Origin: Pelagibius sp. CAU 1746
GTDB taxonomy: Bacteria; Pseudomonadota; Alphaproteobacteria; Kiloniellales; Kiloniellaceae
Assembly (NCBI RefSeq): GCF_039839785.1
Contig: NZ_JBDOQT010000002.1
Coordinates: 124,001 to 188,000 of the forward strand
Reading direction: 5' to 3'
DNA: 64,000 nt
Both the position numbers and the translations under genes were made by a program. Position 1 is the stretch's first letter. Each line of letters begins with the position of its first letter. Positions 45,505 to 55,000 of the stretch are shown in pieces. The notes under the pieces are model-generated. The model worked only from the letters and a program-made list of their open reading frames with translations, made no database searches and was not told where the DNA came from.

Positions 45505-47280
45505 TCAGGCCGGGTTCTGCGGACGCATGTCCTTGGGGTCGATGCCGGCCACGGCGACAGGCTTCTTCATGGCGTCGCGGCGGAAGGGTTCGCCCAGTTC
45601 CTGGTTCAAGATCACCTCGATGAAGGTGGTAACGCCGTCGTCCTGGGCCTTGCAGGCCGTCGCCAGGGCTTCGGTCAGCTCCGCCTGGGTCTTCACGGTG
45701 ACGCCCTTCAGGCCGCAGCCCTCGGCAACGCGCGCGTAGCTGAGGTGCGGATCCAGCTCGGTGCCGACGAAGTTGTCGTCGTACCAAAGCGTCGTGTTGC
45801 GCTTCTCCGCGCCCCACTGATAGTTGCGGAACACCACCATGGTGATGGCCGGCCATTCCTCGCGGCCGACGGAAGACATCTCGTTCATGGAGATGCCGAA
45901 GGCGCCGTCGCCGGCGAAGCCCACCACCGGCACGTCGGGGCAGCCGATCTTGGCGCCGATGATCGAGGGAAAGCCGTAGCCGCAGGGGCCGAAGAGGCCC
46001 GGAGCCAGGTACTTGCGGCCTTCCTCGAAGGTCGGATAGGCGTTGCCGATGGCGCAGTTGTTGCCGATGTCGGAGGAGATGATGGCGTTCTTCGGCAGGC
46101 CCGCCTGGATCGCCCGCCAGGCCTGGCGCGGCGACATGCGGTCGGCGTCGCGGCTGCGCGCGCGCTCGTTCCAGGTGGTGCCGGGATCGTCGTCCTCGTG
46201 GTCCATGGAGGACAGCGCCTGCAGCCAGGCCGACTTGGTCTGATGGATGAGGGCCTTGCGCTCCTCGCGGCCGGCGTTGCCGGCCTCGGGGGAAAGCTGC
46301 TCCAGGATCTGCTCGGCGACCAGCCTGGCGTCGCCCTGAATGCCGACGGAGACCTTCTTGGTCAGGCCGATGCGGTCGGCGTTGATGTCGACCTGGATGA
46401 TGGCGGCATCCTTGGGCCAGTAGTCGATGCCGTAGCCGGGCAGCGTCGAGAAGGGATTGAGCCGCGTGCCGAGGGCCAGCACCACGTCGGCCTTGGCGAT
46501 CAATTCCATAGCCGCCTTGGAGCCGTTGTACCCCAGCGGGCCGGCGAAGAGCGGGTGCGAGCCCGGGAAGGCGTCGTTGTGCTGATAGCCGCAGCAGACC
46601 GGCGCGTCGAGCCGTTCGGCCAGCGCCTGGGAAGCCGGGATGGCGCCGCCGATGACCACGCCGGCGCCGTTCAGGATGACCGGGAATTTGGCCCCGGAAA
46701 GCAGCTTGGCGGCCTCGGCGATGGCGCGCTTGCCGCCGGCCGGGCGCTCGATGCGCACGATCTGCGGCAGCTCGATGTCGATGACCTGGGTCCAGTAGTC
46801 GCGCGGCACGTTGATCTGCGCCGGCGCCGAACCGCGCCAGGCCTTCTCGATCACCCGGTTCAGCACCTCGGCGATGCGCGAGGCGTCGCGCACCTCTTCC
46901 TGATAGCAGACCATCTCGCGGAACATCGGCATCTGGTCGACTTCCTGGAAGCCGCCCTGGCCGATGGTCTTGTTGGCGGCCTGCGGGGTGACCAGCAGCA
47001 TCGGCGTGTGGTTCCAGTAGGCGGTCTTGACGGCGGTGACGAAGCCGGTGACGCCGGGCCCGTTCTGGGCGATGGCCATGGCCATCTTGCCGGTCGAGCG
47101 GGTGTAGCCGTCGCAGATCAGGCCGCCATTGGTCTCGTGGGCCACGTCCCAGAAGGTGATCCCGGCCTTGGGGAAGAGGTCGGAGATCGGCATGAAGGCG
47201 GAGCCGATGATCCCGAAGCCATGTTCGATGCCGTGCATCTGCAGGACCTTCACAAAGGCTTCCTCGGTCGTCATTTTCAT
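45505..47280 (-). CDS. xsc: Sulfoacetaldehyde acetyltransferase
   Basis: This 591-aa ThDP-dependent enzyme converts sulfoacetaldehyde and phosphate to acetyl phosphate and sulfite in taurine/isethionate breakdown. The N-terminus TTEEAFVKVLQMHGIEHGFGIIGSAFMPISDLFP and DVAHETNGGLICDGYTRSTGKM (catalytic Glu) are characteristic of Xsc. The ThDP motif is GDGAFGISMNEMSSVGREEWPAITMVVFRNYQWGAEKRN. Length is normal. The ATG at 47280 has GAGGAA upstream. No pta, taurine transaminase or transporter genes lie beside it. It ends at a strong terminator. Confidence 0.92.
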   Translation of the reverse strand: MKMTTEEAFVKVLQMHGIEHGFGIIGSAFMPISDLFPKAGITFWDVAHETNGGLICDGYTRSTGKMAMAIAQNGPGVTGFVTAVKTAYWNHTPMLLVTPQAANKTIGQGGFQEVDQMPMFREMVCYQEEVRDASRIAEVLNRVIEKAWRGSAPAQINVPRDYWTQVIDIELPQIVRIERPAGGKRAIAEAAKLLSGAKFPVILNGAGVVIGGAIPASQALAERLDAPVCCGYQHNDAFPGSHPLFAGPLGYNGSKAAMELIAKADVVLALGTRLNPFSTLPGYGIDYWPKDAAIIQVDINADRIGLTKKVSVGIQGDARLVAEQILEQLSPEAGNAGREERKALIHQTKSAWLQALSSMDHEDDDPGTTWNERARSRDADRMSPRQAWRAIQAGLPKNAIISSDIGNNCAIGNAYPTFEEGRKYLAPGLFGPCGYGFPSIIGAKIGCPDVPVVGFAGDGAFGISMNEMSSVGREEWPAITMVVFRNYQWGAEKRNTTLWYDDNFVGTELDPHLSYARVAEGCGLKGVTVKTQAELTEALATACKAQDDGVTTFIEVILNQELGEPFRRDAMKKPVAVAGIDPKDMRPQNPA

Positions 47281-47486
47281 TGGTTGAGATTCCTCATTCC
47301 TTGGGATTGGGGCGCGCGGGGCCCCGCCAAGCCCCGCGGCAATCGCTGCCCCTGATATAGGGCAAGGGCTGGCCCCATCCCAAGAGCCAGATGGGCCGGC
47401 CCTATGGAGCCAAGGCCGCACCGCCAAGAATACCGGGAATGCGGAACGCGCCGCGGGCCGGACCGGGGTTCCGGCGCAGGCCGGCG

Positions 47487-48185
47487 CTACCAGGAGCGGC
47501 AGGCCGCGCGGGTACGGCGGTAGCTCTCGGGCGTGTCCAGCGCCGCGTTGCGCCGGTCCCGCTCCCGCTCGGCCTCGGTGAGGGCCTTCCTGTAGGGCAC
47601 CTCGAAATACCTCCGGAGCCTGGCCGCGACCAGCTCGCCGTCCTGCCCCGTGTAGGGGAAGAAGCCCTTCTCCAAGGCTTGCTGCAGCGCCGCCCGCAGG
47701 CGCCGCCGGTAGTCTTCAAGCGTTTCGCGGAGCACCTCGACGTGCTTCATTTCATGAGCCAGCACCGCTTTGTACTGGCAGCTTCCGGGGCGGTATTCGC
47801 GGGCCACGTAGACCTTGATCGGTTCGTCGTAAGCCAGCTCCGCGACCAAGCGCGACGGCCAGACGCAACGCTGTCCGCTCCGGCGCGTCTCGGTCAGGGT
47901 ATGCACGAAGAGTTGGGACCTGATGCGCCCCGCCGTCAGGCCGAAGACGGACCTGCCTTCAGCGTGCTCATAACCGTATTCCTCGGCGGCGTGCCATTGC
48001 AGTTCCTTGCGCGAATAGCCGTGATCGACTTCGACTTGCGGCGCCGTGGCCCCGACCTCCACCGCGGCAGCCTGCGGAGGCTCCGTACAAAAACTCGCGG
48101 CCCCCGCCTCCCCGGCGAGGAGAAACGCCAGGAGGGCCGCGGCGGTAGCCTGTCCCACGGCCGCCAGACGGCTTTGCCAAGGCAT
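47487..48185 (-). CDS. Exported HExxH-containing protein
   Basis: This 232-aa protein has a signal peptide (AAVGQATAAALLAFLLAGEAGAASF) and a likely zinc-protease motif HEMKH at residues 144-148 within YKAVLAHEMKHVEVLRETLEDYRR. Four cysteines in the mature part could form disulfides. The C-terminus is charged and helical (ALTEAERERDRRNAAL). The HExxH and helix pattern resembles DUF922-like secreted metallopeptidases. I cannot assign it further. Confidence 0.75.
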   Translation of the reverse strand: MPWQSRLAAVGQATAAALLAFLLAGEAGAASFCTEPPQAAAVEVGATAPQVEVDHGYSRKELQWHAAEEYGYEHAEGRSVFGLTAGRIRSQLFVHTLTETRRSGQRCVWPSRLVAELAYDEPIKVYVAREYRPGSCQYKAVLAHEMKHVEVLRETLEDYRRRLRAALQQALEKGFFPYTGQDGELVAARLRRYFEVPYRKALTEAERERDRRNAALDTPESYRRTRAACRSW

Positions 48186-48335
48186 GACGCGCCCTTTTCC
48201 TCACGGGCACCGGGGAGGCGCGAAGTCCTCCGCCCGGCGCCGCCGATCCGACCCCGGTAAGATCGTAAGCACGCCGGAAAGCGAATTCAAACGCCTCTGC
48301 GCGCTGCCGGTGTTCGGGAGCGCCGGCGGAAAGAA

Positions 48336-48359
48336 GCGCCGCGGCAGCCGCCGCGGCGC
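48336..48359 (-). terminator. Terminator after the CBS-domain gene
   Basis: A 10-bp GC-only inverted repeat (GCGCCGCGGC and complement, 4-nt loop) lies 10 bp after the CBS gene stop. On the minus strand it is followed by TTCTTT. Confidence 0.7.
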
Positions 48360-48368
48360 CCCGTCCTG

Positions 48369-48785
48369 TCAGTGATGCGCCGAGACTGCCTCGGCCAGCT
48401 CGCCGGTCAACTCCCGGCCGGCGGCGTGGCTGAGGTCGCCCAGACTCAGCATCCCGGTCATCCGCTTCTTGTCGTTGATCACCGGCATGCGGCGGATCTG
48501 CTTGTTCTCCATAAGGTGGATGGCGTCTTCCAGCGACGCTTCTTCCATGCAGTAGACGATGCCCTCGGTCATCACGTCGCGCGCGGTGAGCGAGTTCGGG
48601 TCGCGCCCGTTGGCAAAGCCGCGGCAGACGATGTCGCGGTCCGTCACCATGCCGATGAGACGGTCGTTCTCGCCGATGGGAACGGCGCCGATGTCGTCGT
48701 CGCGCATGATCCTGGCGATCTCTGAGAGGGGTGTATCGGGTGCGCACCAGTCCACGCCGGCATGCATGGCTTGCCTGACCTTCAT
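48369..48785 (-). CDS. Tandem CBS-domain protein
   Basis: This 138-aa cytoplasmic protein is formed by two CBS domains. Their motifs are GAVPIGENDRLIGMVTDRDI (about residues 35-55) and RRMPVINDKKRMTGMLSLGDL (about 97-118). Such stand-alone CBS pairs bind adenosine ligands and regulate partner proteins. GGAGGAACAGGTC before the ATG is a good ribosome site. It is divergent from the acid phosphatase gene. Confidence 0.9.
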   Translation of the reverse strand: MKVRQAMHAGVDWCAPDTPLSEIARIMRDDDIGAVPIGENDRLIGMVTDRDIVCRGFANGRDPNSLTARDVMTEGIVYCMEEASLEDAIHLMENKQIRRMPVINDKKRMTGMLSLGDLSHAAGRELTGELAEAVSAHH

Positions 48786-49014
48786 GACCTGTTCCTCCTG
48801 TGTCCGAAAAACAGGAGGGGGCGCCGCTGCGGGAGCGCCCGCAGGGCCACCCCCTTCTTGGCGGGGAGTGTAGCACTCCGGCGGCGCCGAGGCGATGCCC
48901 GGCTGCGGCGTCCGCCCCGCCGGTTGAGTATCGCTTGGTTCCTGCAGCCTGCTCGGGCAAAATCACCCCAAGCCGGCGCGGCGGCCAGCGCCGCGGGCCA
49001 CAACGGAGAGCGAA

Positions 49015-49887
49015 ATGGGAACATCATTCAGCGAACGCCCCCTCGGCGGGCTTTGCCTGGTGCTGGCCGGTTGCCTCTGGGCAGTCACCGCACAGGCCCA
49101 GGAGATGGCCGGCAAGCCAGCCGCGAACGACGGCACCAATGCCACCTACTGGATGCAGAACTCGGTCGAATACAAGGCCAACACCGAGGCGCTCTACGCC
49201 CTGGCCAGGATCCGCCTGAACCAGGCCATCGCCGACCAGAGCTGGACCGCGGCCATGGAGCAGGGTCCGGGCTACGAGAAGAAGCCGGTGGCTGTGATCC
49301 TGGATGTCGACGAGACGGTGCTGGACAACTCCCTCTACCAGGCCTGGATCGTGGAGAACGGCCAGCACTACAGCTCCAAGACCTGGGCGCCCTTCGTCCA
49401 CACCGAAACCTCGCGGGCCATTCCCGGCAGCCTGGACTTCATCAACTACGCCCATGCCCGCGGCGTCGCGGTGTTCTACGTCTCCAACCGCAAGGCGCCG
49501 GAAGAGGCGCCGACGCGCAACAACCTGACCAAGCTCGGCTACCCCATCGGCGACCAGGACGACCGGGTGCTGCTGCGCGGGGAGAAGGAGGACTGGGGCT
49601 CCGACAAGGGCACGCGCCGCGCCGTGGTGGCCGAGAACTACCGCATCGCGCTTTTGATCGGCGACAACCTCGGCGACTTCCTCGACGGCGTCGACGTCTC
49701 CCCGGCCGAGCGCCAGAAGCTGTTCCAGGACAACGCCGCCCACTGGGGCCGCGACTGGATCATGCTGCCCAACCCCAGCTACGGCTCCTGGGAGGGCGCC
49801 TCCTTCGGCTTCAACTGGGGCGCCCCGGGCGAAGAAAAGCGCCAGATGAAGTTCGACAAGATGGACGACTGGAAACCGGCGAACTGA
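49015..49887 (+). CDS. Class C acid phosphatase, lipoprotein e(P4) family
   Basis: This 290-aa HAD-fold phosphatase has an export signal with a possible lipobox LAGC (Cys20) and the first HAD motif ILDVDETVLDN with nucleophile Asp97 and Asp99. FYVSNRKAPEEAPTRNNL holds motif 2, and LLIGDNLGDFLDG motif 4. Family members dephosphorylate nucleotides in the periplasm so that nucleosides can be taken up. The last 50 bp of the gene plus 8 bp are repeated exactly at 55577-55634, beyond the CRISPR-Cas locus. Confidence 0.9.
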   Translation: MGTSFSERPLGGLCLVLAGCLWAVTAQAQEMAGKPAANDGTNATYWMQNSVEYKANTEALYALARIRLNQAIADQSWTAAMEQGPGYEKKPVAVILDVDETVLDNSLYQAWIVENGQHYSSKTWAPFVHTETSRAIPGSLDFINYAHARGVAVFYVSNRKAPEEAPTRNNLTKLGYPIGDQDDRVLLRGEKEDWGSDKGTRRAVVAENYRIALLIGDNLGDFLDGVDVSPAERQKLFQDNAAHWGRDWIMLPNPSYGSWEGASFGFNWGAPGEEKRQMKFDKMDDWKPAN

Positions 49888-49893
49888 GGGCGG
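49836..49893. repeat. 58-bp direct repeat, left copy (phosphatase 3' end)
   Basis: The last 49 coding bases region, stop codon and following bases of the phosphatase gene (starting AAAGCGCC, ending GAGGGCGG) recur without mismatch at 55577-55634. The base before (A here, C at the right copy) and the base after (G here, T there) differ, so the repeat is exactly 58 bp. The CRISPR array begins at its last base. Confidence 0.95.
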
Positions 49894-50719
49894 GGACGGC
49901 TGGATCACGATTTCCTAGGTGCTACACTGACCCGGCCCGGCGGCCTGACCTGCCTGGTGTTGCGGCTGGATCACGATTTCCTAGGTGCTACACTTAAAAT
50001 CGACAAGATCAATGCCGGCATCAAGTTGCGGCTGGATCACGATTTCCTAGGTGCTACACTATGCGGCCCCGGCTCATGAGGCGATCCTGTGTTGCGGCTG
50101 GATCACGATTTCCTAGGTGCTACACTTCTTCGTCATGAGGGGTCCTCCTCGAAGTAGTTGCGGCTGGATCACGATTTCCTAGGTGCTACACTGCTACGCT
50201 GTGTTTGCACAACAATTCGGACGTTGCGGCTGGATCACGATTTCCTAGGTGCTACACTGTGGGGCGCAAAACCCCAAGGTTCACCAAAGTTGCGGCTGGA
50301 TCACGATTTCCTAGGTGCTACACTCCAGCAGGCCGCGCCCCAGCCGCGATAGATGTTGCGGCTGGATCACGATTTCCTAGGTGCTACACTTGTGTGTCGG
50401 TCATTTGCTCTTGGCCTTTAGTTGCGGCTGGATCACGATTTCCTAGGTGCTACACTCGGACGGCTGGCCGCCCCTCGTATCGCTGCGTTGCGGCTGGATC
50501 ACGATTTCCTAGGTGCTACACTCCTTACCGGTGTCTCCAACGTCGTCAACACGTTGCGGCTGGATCACGATTTCCTAGGTGCTACACTCGAGTCGCCGAG
50601 CCCCAGTTCCGCCGTCAGTTGCGGCTGGATCACGATTTCCTAGGTGCTACACTAGTGGATCTCAACGCGGGCACGAAGGGGTAGTTGCGGCTGGATCACG
50701 ATTTCCTAGGTGCTACACT
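49893..50719 (+). CRISPR. Type II-C CRISPR array, 13 repeats and 12 spacers
   Basis: Thirteen 36-bp repeats start at 49893, 49959, 50025, 50091, 50157, 50223, 50289, 50355, 50421, 50487, 50553, 50618 and 50684. Spacers are 30 bp except spacer 11 (50589-50617, 29 bp). The repeat starts GTTGCGGCTGG and ends GTGCTACACT, as in Neisseria-type II-C repeats, which sets crRNA orientation to +. Twelve repeats look identical. The first (49893-49928) differs at positions 2-4 and may be the leader-distal end. The closing TGCTACACT resembles an extended -10 element, as in Neisseria repeats that carry their own promoters. Confidence 0.97.
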
Positions 50720-50721
50720 CC

Positions 50722-50765
50722 GCAACCGCTCAATTCCTTGAAAATAAAGGGAATTGAGCGGTTGC
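50722..50765. terminator. Perfect 16-bp hairpin between the array and cas2
   Basis: GCAACCGCTCAATTCC at 50722-50737 and its exact complement at 50750-50765 enclose a 12-nt AT-rich loop. It begins 2 bp after the last repeat and lies 27 bp beyond the cas2 stop, where crRNA and cas transcripts converge. Neither side has a T-run, so it is not a textbook terminator. A double-sided transcription or RNA-processing barrier is likely. Confidence 0.6.
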
Positions 50766-50792
50766 TGTTCATGCCTAAATGCGCCGTGATGA

Positions 50793-51146
50793 CTAGAAAA
50801 GAGCAAGTTGGCCAGGATTTTTCCGGTTTTCCGCACGAGCTTTGCCGGTAAATCGAATAATATTCTCGTATTGCTTGTCCGTGAAGGCAAGGATGTGAAC
50901 CTTGCCGAACTCAGGCAGGTTTTGCTCAATTCGGCGCGAGAATGTTTCCATCTGTTCCCTCCCGCTGCAGAATCGCAGGTATATCGAGAACTGGCTCATC
51001 TCGAATCCCTGATCGAGAAGGAACTCCCGGAATTTGGCGGCGGCCTTGCCCCGTTCCTTAGTATCCACCGGCAGGTCGAACATCACCATTGTCCACATGA
51101 GTCGGTACCCGCACAAATATCCGCCGTCCAACGTTCTAGCCGTCAT
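50793..51146 (-). CDS. cas2: CRISPR-associated endonuclease Cas2
   Basis: This 117-aa ferredoxin-fold protein forms the Cas1-Cas2 spacer integrase. The core MWTMVMFDLPVDTKERGKAA (metal Asp in FDLP), FREFLLDQGFEMSQFSIYLRFC and VHILAFTDKQYENIIRF is typical of type II-C Cas2. The ATG at 51146 overlaps the cas1 stop (ATGA), which fixes the start. An upstream in-frame ATG at 51188 lies inside cas1 and is not needed. It is the last gene of the cas9-cas1-cas2 operon. Confidence 0.95.
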   Translation of the reverse strand: MTARTLDGGYLCGYRLMWTMVMFDLPVDTKERGKAAAKFREFLLDQGFEMSQFSIYLRFCSGREQMETFSRRIEQNLPEFGKVHILAFTDKQYENIIRFTGKARAENRKNPGQLALF

Positions 51147-52078
51147 TCGCAATGCCTGCGGTCCGGCAGGGCGCCAAGATCGAGCCATCTAGGCGGCAAC
51201 GGGAGATCCAGCAAGACCTTCCCATTCTCGAAGGACTGCCCGAGTGTGGTCGCAAGGCTCTGGATGCAAACAGCAAGGGGGCTCATCCCTTTTTGCGTTG
51301 GAACATCCAACGCGATTAAAGAAACCAACGCCTCCTTGACTTCGGGCGTGACCTCGATGTCCCCCTGCGCCTGCAAGCGCTTCACACAGATGTCTACGAA
51401 GGGCCGGAAAGGTTCCATCAGATCGTCGGCCAGGGCCATATCATTGCCTCTGTTGTGATGGTGCAAGCCTATGGTCGGATGCAGACCTGCTGCGATGACC
51501 GCGCGAGCCATAACAGCCCGCATGACTGTATAGCCGTAGTTCAACATGGCGTTCGGTGCCGCGCCCGCCCGGTCGCGGCGGAACCCCTCTCCAAAGAGCA
51601 ACGGCCAATACCGTCTGGCCGCTTGGGCTTCCACGTTCTCCGGGTCGCCGGAACGGACTTTTGCAGCCAAGGCGGCCACACCTCCCGACCGCGCGCCCAC
51701 GGCATCCAGAATTGCCGCTTGGTTCTCGATCTTCGCTGTCACTATGCGGCGCCAAAGCTGCTTTTGCAGCGGCTTTCCAGCACGCCATTGCGCGCGCATA
51801 CGGGCACCCTGCCGGTGATGGCCGCTCAAGGCCCAAACGATGGATACTGGCGCATGATTGCGTCCGCACACGACGAGACAGCAGTTTCTCTCCGCAAGAG
51901 CCACCAAGAGGTTATTCGAGTAGGTGATGCCATGGGCATGGACCACAACTGCGGCGATGTCGTCCAGTGGGATGCGGCCAACTTCCTGACCGCGTTCCTC
52001 CACCTTCAAAAACCCACGATAGGCCGAAAGATGGCGGCCATCGGTAGCGATATCGACAACTCGGTCCATGACCTCCAC
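51143..52078 (-). CDS. cas1: CRISPR-associated endonuclease Cas1 (type II)
   Basis: This 311-aa integrase subunit has metal ligands in ENVEAQAARRYW (Glu), GLHHHN (His) and LADDLMEPFRPFVD (Asp), in the order of active Cas1. The N-terminal beta domain opens DRVVDIATDGRHLSAYRGFLKV. It starts with GTG at 52078, 12 bp after the cas9 stop. An ATG three codons later at 52069 is an alternative. Its stop overlaps the cas2 start by 4 bp. Confidence 0.96.
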   Translation of the reverse strand: MEVMDRVVDIATDGRHLSAYRGFLKVEERGQEVGRIPLDDIAAVVVHAHGITYSNNLLVALAERNCCLVVCGRNHAPVSIVWALSGHHRQGARMRAQWRAGKPLQKQLWRRIVTAKIENQAAILDAVGARSGGVAALAAKVRSGDPENVEAQAARRYWPLLFGEGFRRDRAGAAPNAMLNYGYTVMRAVMARAVIAAGLHPTIGLHHHNRGNDMALADDLMEPFRPFVDICVKRLQAQGDIEVTPEVKEALVSLIALDVPTQKGMSPLAVCIQSLATTLGQSFENGKVLLDLPLPPRWLDLGALPDRRHCE

Positions 52079-52090
52079 GCCCGGTGCGTA

Positions 52091-55000
52091 TCAGCTCTGG
52101 CGACGCGGACCGGGATCGAATACTCGGCCGGATTCGTCGACGCGCACCTGCCGCGCGCACAACTTCTTCAAGCCTGACGCGGAAGTGTTGATATATTTGA
52201 AGTAGTCTTCGGCAAGCGGCTTGGCATCACGCGCCTTGAGCTTTCCGGCCTCGTTGTGCGCCGCCAACTGGATGGAGCCGTTAGCCGAGAACTTGACCAC
52301 CCGGTGAATTACCCGATTTGCTCCCGTTTCCGTCGCCAGCAGATCGCCTTTGTGCAACCGTAGAACCTTGCGGGCCGTCGGGGACTGTTCTTTCACTTTC
52401 GAACGCCAGTCCGGCTGGTGCGCCTCGAACATGGAGACCGCTTCACCCGCCCATCGTCCGCCTGGAAGTTCCCACACGTCGAAGCGATAGTTGGCATCGC
52501 CCTTATAGGCCTTGTAGGGCCGGCCGGACTTGTCACGAACAGGGATGACTTTGAGCCGCTCCAACACACGCACCCGGCGCACCCCCTTATAGATGCCGTC
52601 GCGCAACGGGAAGGCCGCCAGGGCGGCGGCAAAACCCTTGCCTGACAGACCCTCGGTCGCGTCCAGCAAGGCTTGCCGCAAACGGGCATCGCGAATCCGA
52701 CCCAAGCCGGCACTGTCCTTGAGGCTATCCAGAGGCACCCGGTGAACGACAAGATGAGCACCGCGCGCGTCCGGCGTACCGGCCAGGCCATAAGCTGTGT
52801 CATTATGCAAGCGGCCGGCCGAGCTGCCGCGCGGATTGACGGACCCCGGCCTCGCGGGGGTGCCGCGGTCAGGCCGGTGCGAGACGACCACGCGCTCCAG
52901 GATCTCGCGCAAAGAGTCGCGAAAACCCTGGAAAGGAACGGGCATGCCATCGACGAGACGCGTCAGGTCCTGCTCCTCTGCGCGCGCCGCGGCGCGTGAA
53001 ATCGCGTTCAGCAAGGCTCGGTCGGTCACGCCGACAACGGCCGCATCGATTGCGTGATGCCGATGGTCGAGGCGGTTCTTCTGATCCTGGCGCTCGACGA
53101 TATTGTGATCGGGCAAGAGGTCGTTGAGGCCCCAGGTACGCCGCAGGAGTTCCGTCAGGCGGCCCGGCGTGACCCAGACCTTCCGGGGATCGCACACCGC
53201 CGTCAGGTATTCCCGCGCAATTCTCGAGAGATACTGCGTGTCGGTCAATTGCCGGTCCAGAAAATCGCGTTCCTCTGTCTCAAAACGCTGCATCGCATCC
53301 GGCCCGAAACGCCATCGCTTGTTGCGCGGAAGCGCAACGAGTCGTTCCAAGTTCTCATCCCAGCCGGGGCGGTGACCAAAGGCCTCGAATGGGGTCCGGT
53401 TGCGTTTTTCCCTATTGGCTCTGCGCAAGCCCACCGTCCTGTTAGCCGCTGAATTGTCCAGCGTGCGGGAGAACGGCAGGATATGGTCGATCTCCACTTC
53501 GCTAGAAAACAGCCGCTCCGGCGAGATCGGTTCGCCCGTGTAGGGGCAGCATCGGTCAAGGGGGTCGGCGGGATTGAGCTCCTCCCAAAGACGCAGTCGC
53601 ATCCGGCTTTCACCCTTGTCGGGCAGATTCAAGTCGGCCAGAATCTGGCGATGACGATCCGCGCGCGCCGTATTGTCCTTGATTGCTTTTTCAGCATCTT
53701 CGAGTTGACGTTTATTCAGTTTCAACGCGCGAGCGAGTTCGACGACGATCTCTGCCGGGTGGCCATGTCGCGCGATCACGGCGTTCATCAGACGCCGCAG
53801 TTGATTGAGCGCGATGTGAACAGTCGGATTGGCGATGCGACCATAGTGGAGTTCCTCAGGATCGTCCGGGTCTCCCGATCCGAAGGCCACGTAACGTTCC
53901 AGCACCCGCCCGTAATAGGGTAAGGCATCGTGGATCACACCGTCGCGAAAGTCCGAGTGGTGGTATCCGGCCAACCTCGCAGCCTCGCTGTAAGCCACGA
54001 CGCCGCGCTCCAGTTCGGCCAAAATTCCCCTTGTGGCAGTTAAACCGAGGTCGCCATGACCATCGGGCAATGTCGCACGAACCACCATGTCAGCCCGGAC
54101 AGCCGGCAAGCCGTGCTGAGCCCCCAACCAGGCAAGCAGCAGTTCCTCCTCTTCTTCCTCCAGAAGTTTTTCCACGATGCCGATCTGCGTTTCGAGTGGC
54201 AGAGCGTACCACCCGGCGCCGAAACGGTCGTCTTTGCCCAGTGCCGCCGCCGTCTCGTCGCCTTTCAATTCATTACGGGTTTCAGACTCGAGATTGAAAC
54301 GACTGCTCGGTGGCAGCTTCAACAGGCGGCGGAGTTGGCCGAAAGTCTGCTTCCGCGTCGTCAAAAGGGCCAGCGCGACCTTGTCTCTCTCGTCCTGGGT
54401 CAGGCCGCGCGACGTCTGGTCCAGGCCGATGATCGTCAGGGTGTTGGCATCTTGGAAAATCCGGCGGCGTTGAAACAGGGGGTGCGCCCGCGGCAGGCGC
54501 TCCTCCTCCGGATTGAAAGTGCATTTGCCGGGGCGCACAGGCTTCAGCCTACGCTGAAAGAAGATGATGTCCCGCAGCTTCTTCCGCGCTTGCTCGGTGA
54601 AGATGTCCGGGTGATGCGGCGCCTGTGCGGCCCAAAGCGCCTCGAACTCCTCCAAGACCATCGCCCGGTCGGGATAGAGTTCATAGGCCATCACCGTCTT
54701 TCCGCTCTCCGTGGATTCGGGCTTGAGGCGAGCGCGGACACTTGCTCCATCCTGTTGCAGCCGGTGCAGGAATTCGCCCAGCGTGCGCGCGCCTTGCGCC
54801 GCCATGGCATCGCGCAGTTTGTTGACGCCCTGCCTGATCTTGCCGCGCTCGTCATCGTCGGCTCTATCGGTCCGACGGTTGGACTTAAAGCCCCGGCGTT
54901 GGTTCAGGTGAAACAAAGCGCGGCCCAAATGGTGCGGTGAAACCGCCGCGTCCAGGGCACTGGCGCGTATTTCATAAGGGTTCAGGCCGGCCAGAGCCTT

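Noticed and set aside
50158-50684. Open frames running through the CRISPR array
   Set aside because: They only translate repeated units (RLDHDFLGATL and AAGSRFPRCYT) and are artefacts of the 36-bp repeats.
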